From positions 558,001-622,000 of the forward strand of contig CAVYZL010000003.1 in assembly GCA_963773055.1 (NCBI GenBank): a stretch of DNA of 64,000 bases. Reading direction: 5' to 3'. Under the pieces are notes generated by a model, which made no database searches, was not told the origin of the DNA, and saw only the letters and a program-made list of their open reading frames with translations. Below, in pieces: positions 31,262-41,187 of the stretch; the first letter of the stretch is position 1; every line of letters begins with the position of its first letter. Origin of the DNA: PALSA-612 sp963773055 (lineage in GTDB: Bacteria; Actinomycetota; Thermoleophilia; Gaiellales; Gaiellaceae). The position numbers and the translations under genes were made by a program.

Positions 31262-32287
31262 TCAATAGACGAGCTGCGAGCGGCGCTCGTGCCGCTCGAG
31301 CGCGAGCGCGATCAGCCGATCGAGGAGCTCGGCGTATCCGATGCCGGACGCTTCGAACAGCTTCGCGTAGACGCTCGTCGCCGTGAAGCCGGGGATCGTG
31401 TTCAGCTCGTTGACCAGCACCTCCCCCTCCTCCGTGACGAAGCAGTCGACCCGAGCCATGCCCTCGCACTCCGTCGCGACGAAGGCGGCGACCGAGACCT
31501 CCTGGACGCGTTCGGCCGCGCTCTCGGAGATCCGCGGCGGCACGATCAGCTCCATCCCGCCCTCGTCGTACTTTGCGGAGTAGTCGTACCAGTCCGTGCC
31601 GGAGAAGCCGTGCGCGACGATCTCGCCCGGCAGCGAGGCGATCGGCTGCTGGTTGCCGAGCACGCTGCACTCGACCTCGATACCCGTCGCGGCCTCCTCG
31701 ACGAGCACCTTCTCGTCGTGCCGTCTCGCAAGCGCGACGGCGTCAGCCAGCTCTTCGGGGGCCGAGACCTTCGAGATCCCGACGGACGAGCCGAGCCGCG
31801 CCGGCTTGACGAACACCGGGTAGTCGAACGGATGCGCCGGCTCGTCGCCGGCTCGCAGGGTGACGCTGCGCATGACGGGGATGTCGTTCGCCCGAAGGAC
31901 GGCCTTCATCAGGTCCTTGTCCATGCAGACGGCCGAGGCCGCCACCCCGGCGCCGACGTAGGGGATGTCGGCGAGCTCGAGCAGCCCTTGCACCGTGCCG
32001 TCCTCGCCGAACGGTCCGTGGAGGATCGGGAGCACGACCTCGACGCCGGCCAGCGTCCGCATGACCGTTGAGCCCGATGAGGGCACGGGCAGCGTGTCGC
32101 CGCTCTCGGTCTCGAGGACGGGCTGCGCGCTTCCCGCGCCGAGCTCCCAGCCTCCGTCGCGGCCGATCTCGACGGTCACGGTCTCGTAGCGCGCCGGGTC
32201 GAGCGCGGCGATCACCGAACGGGCAGACGCGACGGAGATGTCGTGCTCGCTCGAGCGGCCGCCCATGAGCACGGCGACGCGGATCAC
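31262..32287 (-). CDS. ddl: D-alanine--D-alanine ligase
   Basis: 341 aa ATP-grasp enzyme making D-Ala-D-Ala for peptidoglycan. Motifs: MGGRSSEHDISVASA (N-terminal substrate loop), LHGPFGEDGTVQGLLELADIPYVG, VCMDKDLMK, VFVKPARLGSSVGISKV (ATP-binding Lys), CSVLGN, and RVDCFV..EVLVNELNTIPGFT with Mg-binding Glu and Asn. The GTG start overlaps the pknB stop, tying ddl to the cell-wall kinase operon. Confidence 0.95.
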   Translation of the reverse strand: MIRVAVLMGGRSSEHDISVASARSVIAALDPARYETVTVEIGRDGGWELGAGSAQPVLETESGDTLPVPSSGSTVMRTLAGVEVVLPILHGPFGEDGTVQGLLELADIPYVGAGVAASAVCMDKDLMKAVLRANDIPVMRSVTLRAGDEPAHPFDYPVFVKPARLGSSVGISKVSAPEELADAVALARRHDEKVLVEEAATGIEVECSVLGNQQPIASLPGEIVAHGFSGTDWYDYSAKYDEGGMELIVPPRISESAAERVQEVSVAAFVATECEGMARVDCFVTEEGEVLVNELNTIPGFTATSVYAKLFEASGIGYAELLDRLIALALERHERRSQLVY

Positions 32288-34255
32288 GGCGGTGGGAGCG
32301 GCTCGGTCGGGATCGTTGTCGTGTCGGTCGTCGTGGTGTCGGTCGTCGGCGGTGCGACGAACCGGCCCGCGGTGAGCGTGATCGTGTCGCCCGGGGCAGC
32401 ATCGATGCCGGCGCCGGGCGACTGGACGAGGACGATGCCGTCCTCGGTCGGATCGTCCGTGTCCGCGAACACGATGACGACCTTGAAGCCGGCGGCGATC
32501 AGCGTCGCCCTCGCCGACGATACTTCGAGGCCCTCGACGTCCGGCACGGGCGTCTTCGCCGGCCCCTTGGAGGCGGTGATCGTGACGGTGGTACCGGGGC
32601 GCTGCAGCGACCCGCCTCCCGGATCCTGCGCGATGACGGTGTTCTCCGGCTTGTCGGAGTTTTCGAAGACGGGCGAGCCGACGACGAACCCGGCCGCCTC
32701 GAGCGCCGCGTTCGCCTCGTCGATCGTCTGGCCGACGACCGACGGCACCGGCACCTGCTTGACGCCACGCGAGACGTTGATGCGCACGGTGGCGCCCTCG
32801 GTCACGCGCGTGCCAGCCGGCGGGTCCTGCGCGGTCACCGTCCCCGGCTCCTTCTCGGAGTAGACCTCATGCACGTCCACCTTGAGATGAGCGGCCGTCA
32901 GCGCGGCGACGGCGTCGTCGCGCGTGTGGTCGACGACATCGGGCACGGTCGTCTTCGCCTTTCCGCTGGAGACGAAGATCACCACCGTCGTGTCCTTGTC
33001 GACGCGGGTCCCGGCCGCGGGGTCCTGGTCGAACACGCGGCCCGAGTCGACGTTCTCGTTCGGCTGCTTTCTCACCTTCGGCGTCAGCCCGGCGTCCGAG
33101 ATCTCCTGGACGGCGAGCTTCTGGAGCTTGCCCTCGACGAACGGCACCGAGATCGGGCTCGCGCCGGTCAGCTGCTCGTCGATCTTGGTGTAGACGTAGT
33201 AGGCCGCGACCCCGGCCGCCGCGAGCAGGAGCGCCGCGAGCAGCCAGGGCCAGATCGGGCGGCGCCTGACTGGAGGCTCGTACTCGTAGTAGCGGCTTCT
33301 CGGCGGCGTGTAGCCGGGTGGCGTGACGGCTCCGCCGGACGCCACACGCGTGACCGCCGTGGCGGCCGCCGCTCCCTTGAGCACCGACGTGGCCGCCTCT
33401 TCGGTGACGGGCGAGACCGAAAGCCCGGCGGCGACGCGGGCGAGGTCGGCGTCCAGCTCCCGCGCGCTCCCGTAGCGCGCCTCGGGATCCTTCGCGAGCG
33501 CCCGCAGGACGACGGCGTCGAGCGCGGCGGGGATCTCGGGCCGCTTCGCCGACGGCGGCTCCGGGATCTCCGAGATGTGCTTCATCGCCACCTCGAGCGG
33601 CGTGTCGCCGGCGAAGGGGACGCTGCCCGTGAGCATCTCGTAGAGGACGACGCCGGTGGAGTAGAGGTCGGCCGCAGGCCCCGCCGCCGCTCCGCGCGCC
33701 TGCTCGGGCGAGAGGTACTGCGCCGTGCCGATGATCGAGCCCGCCTCCGTCACCTGGCTCGAGGCGGAGCGGGCGATGCCGAAGTCCATCACCTTCAGGC
33801 GCCCGTCGGGCCCGACGACGATGTTGTGAGGCTTGATGTCGCGGTGGACGGTGCCGTTCCGGTGCGCGAACTCGAGCGCGGCGAGGATCTGCCGCGCGTA
33901 GTCGACTGCGACGCGGATCGGCGTGGGGCCGCGGGCGACGAGCAGCTCCTTGAGCGTCTTGCCCTCGAGGTACTCCATCGCGATGTAGTAGGTGCCGTCG
34001 GACTCGCCACGGTCGTAGACGGCGACGATGTTCGGGTGTGAGAGGAGAGCCGCGCTCTTCGCCTCACGGCGGAAGCGCTCGACGAACTGCTCGTCCTGCG
34101 CGTGCCGCTCGTCGAGCATCTTGATCGCGACCGGGCGCCCCAGCTCCGAGTCCTCGGCCAGATACACGGTTGCCATCCCGCCCGTCCCCAGCTTCCGGAC
34201 GAGGCGATAGCGGCGGTCGAAGACCTCGTCGTGTCTGCTGTCGGCAGGGCGTCAT
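32284..34255 (-). CDS. pknB: Ser/Thr protein kinase PknB with four PASTA repeats
   Basis: Intended product about 656 aa. Kinase core: GTGGMATVYLAEDSELGRPVAIKML (Gly loop, Lys), HRDIKPHNIVV (catalytic Asp), DFGIARS, and the SPEQARG region. One transmembrane helix (IWPWLLAALLLAAAGVAAYYVY) precedes four extracellular PASTA domains ending in a Thr/Pro-rich tail. PASTA domains sense muropeptides/lipid II and control wall growth and division. The kinase frame lacks a start codon before the Gly loop, whereas the ATG at 34255 reads MTPCRQQTRR and joins FDRRYRLVRKLG after skipping one base near 34218; length 657 codons plus 1. The frameshift is inferred. Confidence 0.9.
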
Positions 34256-34266
34256 CGGTTCACAGG

Positions 34267-35752
34267 TTAGGGAGTGGGGGAGCGTCGGAGCGCCGTCTGC
34301 ATGATCTGCTTGGCGATCGGCGCTGCCGTGGTGCCGCCGGTCCCCGTCTGCCGCTCGAGGACGACGGCGACGGCGACCTGCGCCTTCAGCGCCGGCGCGA
34401 AGCTCACGAACCAGGTCGTGTTCAGGTGCGGCGATGCCCGTCTCCGCCGTGCCCGTCTTGCCGGCCACCTGGACGCCCGGGATCTGCGCGGCCGTGCCGG
34501 TGCCGCCCGAGACGACGGACACCATCATCGCCGTCAGCTCTGCTGCGGTCGTCGGCTTCATCACGCGCCCGACCTCATTCGGCTTCGTGCGCCGCAGCAC
34601 CTTCCCGTTCGGCCGCAGGATCTTCTCGACGAGGTACGGCTGCATGAGCACGCCGCCGTTAGCGATCGTCGACGCGACCATTGCCATCTGCAGCGGCGTC
34701 ACGCCGAGCCGTTCCTGGCCGAAGGCGAGCCGGCCGGGGTCGACCTGGTAGTCGTGCTTGGGGAAGAAGAGGCTACCGCGCCTGTAGAGCCCGCTTGCCC
34801 GCTGCTCCGAGCCAGGCGTCTCGAGGCCGGGCTGCGAGTACATGCCGAAGCGCTTGCCGTACTCGAGGATCTTGAGCGCGCCGAGCTGCTTGCCGACCTC
34901 GCAGAAGACAGCGTTGATCGAGTGCTGGAGCGCCTCTGCGAACGTGACGCTGCCGAATTGCTCGGGGCCGGACTGGTCGGCGAAGTTGTAGACGGGCTTG
35001 CCGTACTCGGTGCAGTAGCCACGGTCGTCGAACACCGTCTGCGGCGTGACGGCGCCGGTGTCGAGCGCGGCTGCCGCCGTGACGAGCTTGAACGTCGACC
35101 CCGGCACGTAGAGACCCGCCGTCGCGCGGTTGACGAGCGGGGCGGCCGGCCTGCACGCCGCGCGCGTGCCGACGATGCTCCCGAAGTCGCGCTCGACCTT
35201 GTTCGCGTCGTACCGCGGTGACGTCGCCATCGCAAGCACCCGTCCCGTCGACGGCTCGAGCGCGACCGCGGCGCCGCAGTTCGACCCGAGCGCGCGGACG
35301 GCGGTGCGCTGCACGGCCGGGTCGATCGTGAGCACGAGCGAGTTGCCCTTGATCGTCCGGCCCGTGATCCCGTTCAGCGTCGTCTCGAGCACCGTGTGGA
35401 GGTTCGAGTTCGAGCCCGTCAGGTAGTCGTTCATCGCGCGTTCGAGCCCGGCGCGAGAGCGGCCCTGCGTCGAGTAGCCGACGACGTTGGAGAGCAGCGA
35501 GCCCTGCGGATAGCCCCGGAGATAGAACGTCTGCCCGTTCGTCCGGAGCCTCCGGTTCGCTGCTAGCACCGTCCCGTCGGCCGCGTAGATCAGCCCGCGC
35601 TTGATCTTGAACTCGGCCACTCTCTTGATCGCGTTGTCCTGCCGCGCCGCCAGGTCGCCGGCCGCCCACGCCTGCCAGTACGTCGTCCCGACGATGAGCG
35701 CGCCGACGAGGACGAGCGCGACGAACGCGACGCGGCGGATCTCGGTGTTCAT
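34267..35752 (-). CDS. pbpA: Penicillin-binding protein (PbpA class B), frameshifted near 3' end
   Basis: Intended product about 494 aa. N-terminal helix (about 6-24), a dimerisation region, then the transpeptidase domain: GSTFKLVTAA (SxxK), a SIN-type motif in LQHSINAVFC, and KTGTAE (KTG). Just after KTGTAETG, near 34425-34434, one extra base shifts the frame; the other frame continues LNTTWFVSFAPALKAQVAVAVVLERQTGTGGTTAAPIAKQIMQ to the TAA at 34267. Length 495 codons plus 1. Cross-links peptidoglycan with the RodA/FtsW partner immediately upstream (ATGA overlap). Confidence 0.9.
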
Positions 35753-37011
35753 CTCGCGCGCGCCTCCGCGCGGTTCGAGACGAGCAGGAGGCCCGCGAGC
35801 ATCAGGAAGTTCGCGACGACGCTCGACCCTCCGTAGCTCACGAACGGCAGCGTGAGCCCGGTCAGCGGCACGAGGCGGAGCACGCCGCCGACGATGATGA
35901 ACGTTTGGAGCGCGAAGCCGAAGGTGAAGCCGACGGCCAGCAGCTTCGAGAAGCCGTCCTCGGCGAGGATCGCTACACGGAAGCCGCGCAGGCAGAGCAC
36001 CATCACGACGAGCAGGAATCCCGCGGCGCCGACGAGCCCGAGCTCTTGCCCGAGCGCGGCGTAGATGAAGTCCGTGTCGAGCTCCGGGATGTACGGCGTT
36101 CCGCCCGGGCTCGTGAACGTTCCGCGCCCGAACCCGGCGCCACCGAAGCCGCCGTTCGCGATCGAGTACAGGCCCTGCACCGTCTGGTAGCCGCCGCCGT
36201 GCGGGTCGGCGAACGGGTTGAGCCACGTGTCGATCCGTTCCCCGACGCGCGAGATCGTCTCGTAGGCGCCGGCTGCGCCGGCTACGAAGAGCGCCGTCCC
36301 GACGGCGACGAACAGCGCCCGCCCGGTCGCCGCGTACAGCATCGCGAGGAAGATCCCGAAGTAGAGGAGCGCGCTGCCGAGGTCGCTCGTCTCGACGAGC
36401 ACCAGCATCGCCGCGCCGAAGAAGAGGAGCAACGGCCCCAGGTCCTTGAGGCGCGCCTGCGCGAGCACCTCGCGCTTCTCCCGCAGGTAGGCGGCGAAGA
36501 AGACGATCAGCAGGACCTTCGCGAGCTCGCCGGGCTGGAAGCGGAGCGGTCCGATTGCGACCCAGAGCCTCGCGCCGTTCACCGTCTGACCGATCACCGG
36601 GAGTGCGGGCAGGACGAGCAGGCCGACGGCGGCGACGCCGAACAGGTACTTGTAGCTCTCGAGTCGCCGGTAGTCGTGGCGCAACGCGATGAGCACGGCG
36701 GCCATGGCTGCGATCCCGACCACGATCCACGTCGTCTGGCGGAGCGCGTCAGTCTGGTCGATGCGGTAGATCTCCGTGACGCCGATCGCCGTCAGAAGCG
36801 CGACGAGGGGCAGCAGGTATGGATCGGCGTACGGAGCGCACGCGCGCACGACGAGGTGCGCGGCCAGGTAGAGGCAGAGGAAGAACGCGCCGTACGAGAG
36901 CGAGGCGGCCGAGATCACCTCCTGCCGCGCGATGTACACGCTCGCGAAGCCGAAGCCGGTGATCAGCCCGACGACTAGGAGGCTCAGGAGCTCGCGGTTT
37001 CGCATCGTCAT
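35749..37011 (-). CDS. rodA: SEDS glycosyltransferase RodA/FtsW
   Basis: 420 aa, about 10-12 transmembrane helices. Polymerises glycan strands from lipid II alongside its PBP. SEDS motifs: VNGARLWVAIGPLRFQPGELAKVLLIVFFAAYL, the WLNPFADPHGGGYQTVQGLYSIANGGFGGAGFG loop with its catalytic Asp region nearby, LDTDFIYAALGQELGLVG, and the C-terminal LPFVSYGGSSVVANFLMLAGLL. In the pbpA-rodA arrangement of actinobacterial kinase clusters. Start at 37011 overlaps the phosphatase stop; a GTG two codons upstream is possible. Confidence 0.93.
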   Translation of the reverse strand: MTMRNRELLSLLVVGLITGFGFASVYIARQEVISAASLSYGAFFLCLYLAAHLVVRACAPYADPYLLPLVALLTAIGVTEIYRIDQTDALRQTTWIVVGIAAMAAVLIALRHDYRRLESYKYLFGVAAVGLLVLPALPVIGQTVNGARLWVAIGPLRFQPGELAKVLLIVFFAAYLREKREVLAQARLKDLGPLLLFFGAAMLVLVETSDLGSALLYFGIFLAMLYAATGRALFVAVGTALFVAGAAGAYETISRVGERIDTWLNPFADPHGGGYQTVQGLYSIANGGFGGAGFGRGTFTSPGGTPYIPELDTDFIYAALGQELGLVGAAGFLLVVMVLCLRGFRVAILAEDGFSKLLAVGFTFGFALQTFIIVGGVLRLVPLTGLTLPFVSYGGSSVVANFLMLAGLLLVSNRAEARAR

Positions 37012-38162
37012 CACGGCACCACGTCCTGCTCGTACGAGTGGAGCTCGGCGAGCGCCTTGTCGCGACTGATCAGGGAGTGGTCGAGCAGCCTGCGGCGCTC
37101 GCTCGGGGTGAAGTTCGCGGTCACGAGCGGGCTCTCGTAGACGCGGCGGTAGAGACGGATCCCGAAGCCGAGGTCCCACGGCATCCCCTGGTAGACGGCG
37201 AGGTGGCCGTCGGGCTCGGCGCCGACGAAGTGCGAGCGCGAGAGGCCGAAGACGCCGAGGGCGCCGAGCCCGACGACGGCGATGGCGACGACGGTGAGCA
37301 GGATCGCTAGCCGCGGGCGCCGCGGCGGCCGTGCCGCGGCCGGCTCGACGCGCCCGTCGGCAGAGGGGACCGGGACGCCGTGCAAGGTGTCCTCGTCCGC
37401 GTCACGCTCGGGCGCCTCGGCGCCGGCGATCTCGTCCGTGTCACCGTCGTCGGCGAGCCCGAAGAGCAGGACGGTGATGTTGTCCTCGCCTCCGGCGGCG
37501 TTGGCCGCGTCGACGAGCGCCTTTGCTGCGCGCGCGAGATCGCGTCTGCTCTCCTCGACGAGAGCGAGGATCGTGGCGTCGTCGACCATGTCGGTAAGCC
37601 CGTCCGAGCAGAGCAGGAACACGTCCTCCGCCCGCGGCCGGACCGCGATCGTGTCGATCTCGACGTCCGGCTCCGTACCGACGGCACGCGTGATCACCGA
37701 TCGGTGCGGGTGGGTGTCGGCCTCCTCGGCCGTCAGACGGCCGGAGCGCACGAGCTCCGCGACGAGCGAGTGGTCCTCCGTCACCTGCTCGAGCTTCCCC
37801 TCGCGCACGAGGTAGGCACGCGAGTCGCCGACGTGGCCTAACCAGACGACGTCGTTCTCGACCAGCGCGACCGTCATCGTCGTGCCCATGCCCGAGGCGG
37901 CCTCGTCCTCTGCCGCGCGCTCGTAGACGCTCCGGTTCGCCTCCTCGATCAGTGCCACGACCCGGTCGCGCCCGGCAAGCCCGGCGATCGACGCGCGCCC
38001 GACCGAGGCGGCTGCGAGACGTGACGCGAGCTCTCCCGCCTGGGCGCCTCCCATCCCGTCGGCGATCGCGAAGAGCGGCGGCTCGCAGACGTACGCGTCC
38101 TCGTTGTGCCGTCGCCGCCGGCCCGCGTCGGAGAGCCCTGCAGACTGTGCGATCACCGTCAT
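37011..38162 (-). CDS. pstP: PP2C-type Ser/Thr phosphatase PstP
   Basis: 383 aa. Cytoplasmic PPM/PP2C domain (about 1-240) with metal-binding motifs RRRHNEDAY, IADGMGGAQAGELAS, LGHVGDSRAYLV, CSDGLTDMVDD and GGEDNITVLL. Then a Pro/Arg-rich linker, one transmembrane helix (about 285-305) and an outside domain. It reverses phosphorylation by the neighbouring PknB-type kinases. Overlaps fhaB by 4 bp. Confidence 0.94.
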   Translation of the reverse strand: MTVIAQSAGLSDAGRRRRHNEDAYVCEPPLFAIADGMGGAQAGELASRLAAASVGRASIAGLAGRDRVVALIEEANRSVYERAAEDEAASGMGTTMTVALVENDVVWLGHVGDSRAYLVREGKLEQVTEDHSLVAELVRSGRLTAEEADTHPHRSVITRAVGTEPDVEIDTIAVRPRAEDVFLLCSDGLTDMVDDATILALVEESRRDLARAAKALVDAANAAGGEDNITVLLFGLADDGDTDEIAGAEAPERDADEDTLHGVPVPSADGRVEPAAARPPRRPRLAILLTVVAIAVVGLGALGVFGLSRSHFVGAEPDGHLAVYQGMPWDLGFGIRLYRRVYESPLVTANFTPSERRRLLDHSLISRDKALAELHSYEQDVVP

Positions 38163-38623
38163 CGCTCGAAGCGCAGGTCGGTTTGGCCGACGCGTACCAC
38201 GTCGCCGGGCACGAGCTTGTGCGGCCCCGTCAGCGTGACGCCGTTCACGGACGTCCCGTTCGTCGAGCCGACGTCCTCGATCCAGACGCCGTCGCGTCGC
38301 GGCTCGACCCGGGCGTGGCGTGTCGATGCGAAGTCGTCGTCCAGCGGGATGTCGTTCGGAGCGCCGCGGCCGACGGTGATCGCCGCCGAGTCGAGCGGAT
38401 AGACGCCGTTCGCATCGCCGATCGCAACGAGCTTGCCGCTCTGTCGCTTCTCGGGAGGCAGTGCCTTGCGCACCTTGTTGGGCGCGAGCACGAAGCTCTC
38501 CTGCGGCGTGCGCAGGTCGCGGCTCGCCGTCCGGACAATCCGCCAGATGAAGAGGTAGAGAACGACGAGGAAGCCGATCTTGAGCAGGAGGAGGGCTTCT
38601 TCGAACGCGATCGACGCGGTCAC
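38159..38623 (-). CDS. fhaB: FHA-domain membrane protein FhaB
   Basis: 154 aa. One N-terminal helix (LLLLKIGFLVVLYLFIWRIV, about 10-30), then a C-terminal FHA domain (about 68-150) with GRGAPNDIPLDDDFASTRHARVEPRRDGVWIEDVGSTNGTSVNG: the conserved Gly-Arg, Ser-x-x-His and Asn of phosphothreonine readers. Couples kinase signals to RodA/PBP partners in related bacteria. GTG start overlaps the fhaA stop. Confidence 0.92.
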   Translation of the reverse strand: MTASIAFEEALLLLKIGFLVVLYLFIWRIVRTASRDLRTPQESFVLAPNKVRKALPPEKRQSGKLVAIGDANGVYPLDSAAITVGRGAPNDIPLDDDFASTRHARVEPRRDGVWIEDVGSTNGTSVNGVTLTGPHKLVPGDVVRVGQTDLRFER

Positions 38624-39378
38624 GGAGCGGCTCGACTGAAGACGAGCTGCGTCTCGCCGAGCGTGACCGTGTCGCCGTCCTCGAGCTGCGCCCGCTCCAC
38701 GTGGCTCCCGTTCACCTCGACGCCGTTCGTCGACCCGAGGTCGACGATCCAGTACGCCGTCCCCTGCTGGCGAAGCTCCGCATGCCGCCGGGAGACGTTC
38801 GCGTCGTCGAGCCGGATGTCGCATCCCTGGGAGCGCCCGATCACCGTGGTGCGCTTGGCGATCCGGTGTCGCTTGCCGCCGACGACGAGAGCGATCTGCT
38901 CGGCCGCCCTGACCGGCTTCTCCTCGGGCTCGCCGTCCGCCTCCGGCTTGTAGATCATCGTCTGGCCGCCCTCGGGCGGCGGCATCCCGTCGAGCGAGCC
39001 GTCGCGCGCACGACCCTGGACCATGCGCGTGGCGATCCCGAACTCGCCGACCGCGAGATCGTCGTCGGTCGTGATCGCGACCGCCGGCAGGGAGAGCATC
39101 ACGTAACCCTCGCGCTTCGCGTGCTGTGCGAGGTACTCCTGGAGCTCGAGCTTGAGGGATGCCTCGTACGCCTCGAACTGCGCCCGGTCAGCGGTCGAGA
39201 GATAGACCGTGTACTCGTTCGGGACGTAGATCCGCGAGACGGAGACCGTGCGGTGGTCGTCCATCTCCTTTGTCAGCTTGCGTGCAAGCTCGACCGGCTG
39301 GACGGTGGACTTGAACGTACGACCGAACACGCCCTCGACGAGCGACTCGATCTTGTTTTCGATGGTACGGAGAATCAC
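38620..39378 (-). CDS. fhaA: FHA-domain protein FhaA (DUF3662 + FHA)
   Basis: 252 aa. N-terminal DUF3662 domain (about 1-125: ENKIESLVEGVFGRTFKSTVQPVELARKLTKEMDDHRTVSVSRIYVPNEYTVYLS), a variable linker, then FHA (about 165-250) with IGRSQGCDIRLDDANVSRRHAELRQQGTAYWIVDLGSTNGVEVNG. In mycobacteria FhaA binds phosphorylated MviN/MurJ and wall-synthesis proteins. GTG start. First FHA gene of the cluster, 21 bp after the upstream kinase gene. Confidence 0.93.
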   Translation of the reverse strand: MILRTIENKIESLVEGVFGRTFKSTVQPVELARKLTKEMDDHRTVSVSRIYVPNEYTVYLSTADRAQFEAYEASLKLELQEYLAQHAKREGYVMLSLPAVAITTDDDLAVGEFGIATRMVQGRARDGSLDGMPPPEGGQTMIYKPEADGEPEEKPVRAAEQIALVVGGKRHRIAKRTTVIGRSQGCDIRLDDANVSRRHAELRQQGTAYWIVDLGSTNGVEVNGSHVERAQLEDGDTVTLGETQLVFSRAAP

Positions 39379-39399
39379 GGCGGTCTCCGCCCGTCGAGT

Positions 39400-41068
39400 C
39401 TACCCGTGGCCCGCGACTTCCTGGACGGGTGCCAGCTGCCTGACGACGGTCACCGTCTCGGCTGTCAGGGCGTCGGGCTCGGACGCGAGCTTGGCTCGCA
39501 CGAGCGGTTCTGCGATCAGCCCGAGGCAGATCGCCCAGGCGGCGAGGACGATGGGAAGCGCGGGCAGCGCGGGCGCCGCGATCAGCGTTCCCGTCATCAT
39601 GAACGCGGCGAGCCCGGCGGCCGCCCACGGCCCACGGCCGCGGGCGAAGGGCAGGAAGGCGGCGACGAGGCCGAGCGTCACCGCCTCGACGAAGGGTCGC
39701 TCGCTCGACCGCCCGGAAGACGGCGGCGGCTGCGTCGCCGGGCCGGTCCGAGGTCGCGACTCCGAGCCGGTCGATGCGGCTCACGCCCGCGACCGCCGCG
39801 ACCGCGAAGACGGCTGCCGCCACCTGGAGGCCCCGCCGGATCGGATCCCGGACGAGCAGACCGAGCACCGGCACGAAGCCGACCAGACCGGCGGCGGCGA
39901 GCAGCGGCCCGCCGACGAGCAGCATCCCCGCTCGCGGCTCGCGCCACATGGCAACGAGCCAGGCGGTAGCGGCGATGGCATAGACGACGGCGACGGCGAG
40001 CGCGTAGTTCCCGAGCGGCAGCACCGGTACGGCCAGTGCGAAGGCGAGCCCCAGCCGGGGGTGGAGCAGCGCGACGAGGGCCGCGGCGAGGCCGATCCAC
40101 GCCGCCCAGCCCGAGGGGTAGAACGGCAGCGCGGCGGCTGTCCACGCGGCGTAGAGGAACGCGGTCCCCGCGGGGAGCGCCACGCGTAGCGCCTGATCGG
40201 GCGTGAGCGAGCGTCGGAGAGGCTTGGCTCTGTTCGTCTTCGCGCTCGCAGCAACCATCCGTAGACGCTTCGCGAGCGCCGAGGCGGACGGACGTCGCGA
40301 CGGCTCGTGGCTGAGCGCCCGGTCGACGCACTCGACGATCCGCCGGTCGAGGTCGGGGCGCACGGAGGCAAGCGAGGGTGCGCCGGCCTCGATCCTCTTC
40401 GCGGTGTCGAGCAGCGATCCGCCCCAGAACGGGTGCTCGCCGGCCAACGCCTCCCAGAGGAGCACGCCGACGGCCCACACGTCTGCGGCCGGAGCTGCAG
40501 GTTTCCCCTTCAGCCGTTCGGGCGAGATGTACGCGAGCGTGCCCGGAATGTCGCCGACCGCCGTCAACGTCTCCTCTTCGTGCATCACGGCGAGCCCGAA
40601 GTCGAAGAGCTTGACCTCGACGTCCGCGCCCTCCGACAGGAGCACGTTCGCCGGCTTGACGTCGCGGTGGACGATGCCGTGCTCGTGAGCGTGGGCCAGG
40701 GCTTCGAGGATCTGCGCGCTGGCCTCGAGAGCGGAGGAGTCGGTCAGGTCGCCCGAGCGCATCGCCTCGCGCAGCGTTCGGCCCGGAACGTAGTCGTAGA
40801 CGATGTACACGTGGCCGCGATCGCGCGCGAACGCGCGGGCGCGCAGGCACCGCTCGTGCTTGAGACGAGACGCCGCAGCCGCCTCGCGCTCGGCACGAGC
40901 CGGCGCGTTGCCGTCACGGGAGACGATCTTGAGGGCGACGTCCCGCCCGGAGCTCTCCTCGCGTGCGAGCCAGACGGATCCCGACCCGCCCGAGCCGAGC
41001 GGCCGTATCGGCCGGTATCGGCCGAGCACGAGAGATCCAGGGGCGACTGCTTCGGCCGTCTGCGCCAT
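39400..41068 (-). CDS. Ser/Thr kinase with multi-pass membrane C-terminus (frameshifted)
   Basis: Intended product about 555 aa. Kinase domain about 15-275: LGSGGSGSVWLAREESSGRDVALKIV, HRDVKPANVLL, DFGLAVMHEE and GTLAYISPERLKG. It is followed not by PASTA domains but by a membrane region with roughly seven or eight hydrophobic segments (AFLYAAWTAAALPFYPSGWAAWIGLAAALVALL onward). Near 39695-39712 one extra base breaks the frame; the other frame continues VTLGLVAAFLPFARGRGPWAAAGLAAFMMTGTL to the stop at 39400. Length 556 codons plus 1. Head of the kinase cluster; PknA-like position but different architecture. Confidence 0.82.
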
Positions 41069-41187
41069 CAACACCGTTCGTTTGGCCGCGCGGAAGGGAA
41101 CTCCTCCACGGCTCTGCAGGTGCGGAGAGCGGGAGGATCCCGCCGGTAAATGGGCTACAGTCTCCGCGTTCCGGTCGCCAGGCCACT

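Noticed and set aside
32284..34176. PknB starting at the ATG of MATVYL
   Set aside because: That start would cut off half of the Gly-rich loop; upstream codons keep kinase homology (FDRRYRLVRKLGTGG), so the true start lies further upstream.
34274..37000. Long plus-strand frames opposite pbpA, rodA and the phosphatase
   Set aside because: Arg/Glu-rich composition is typical of antisense shadows in high-GC coding DNA. The minus strand encodes recognised proteins with catalytic motifs.
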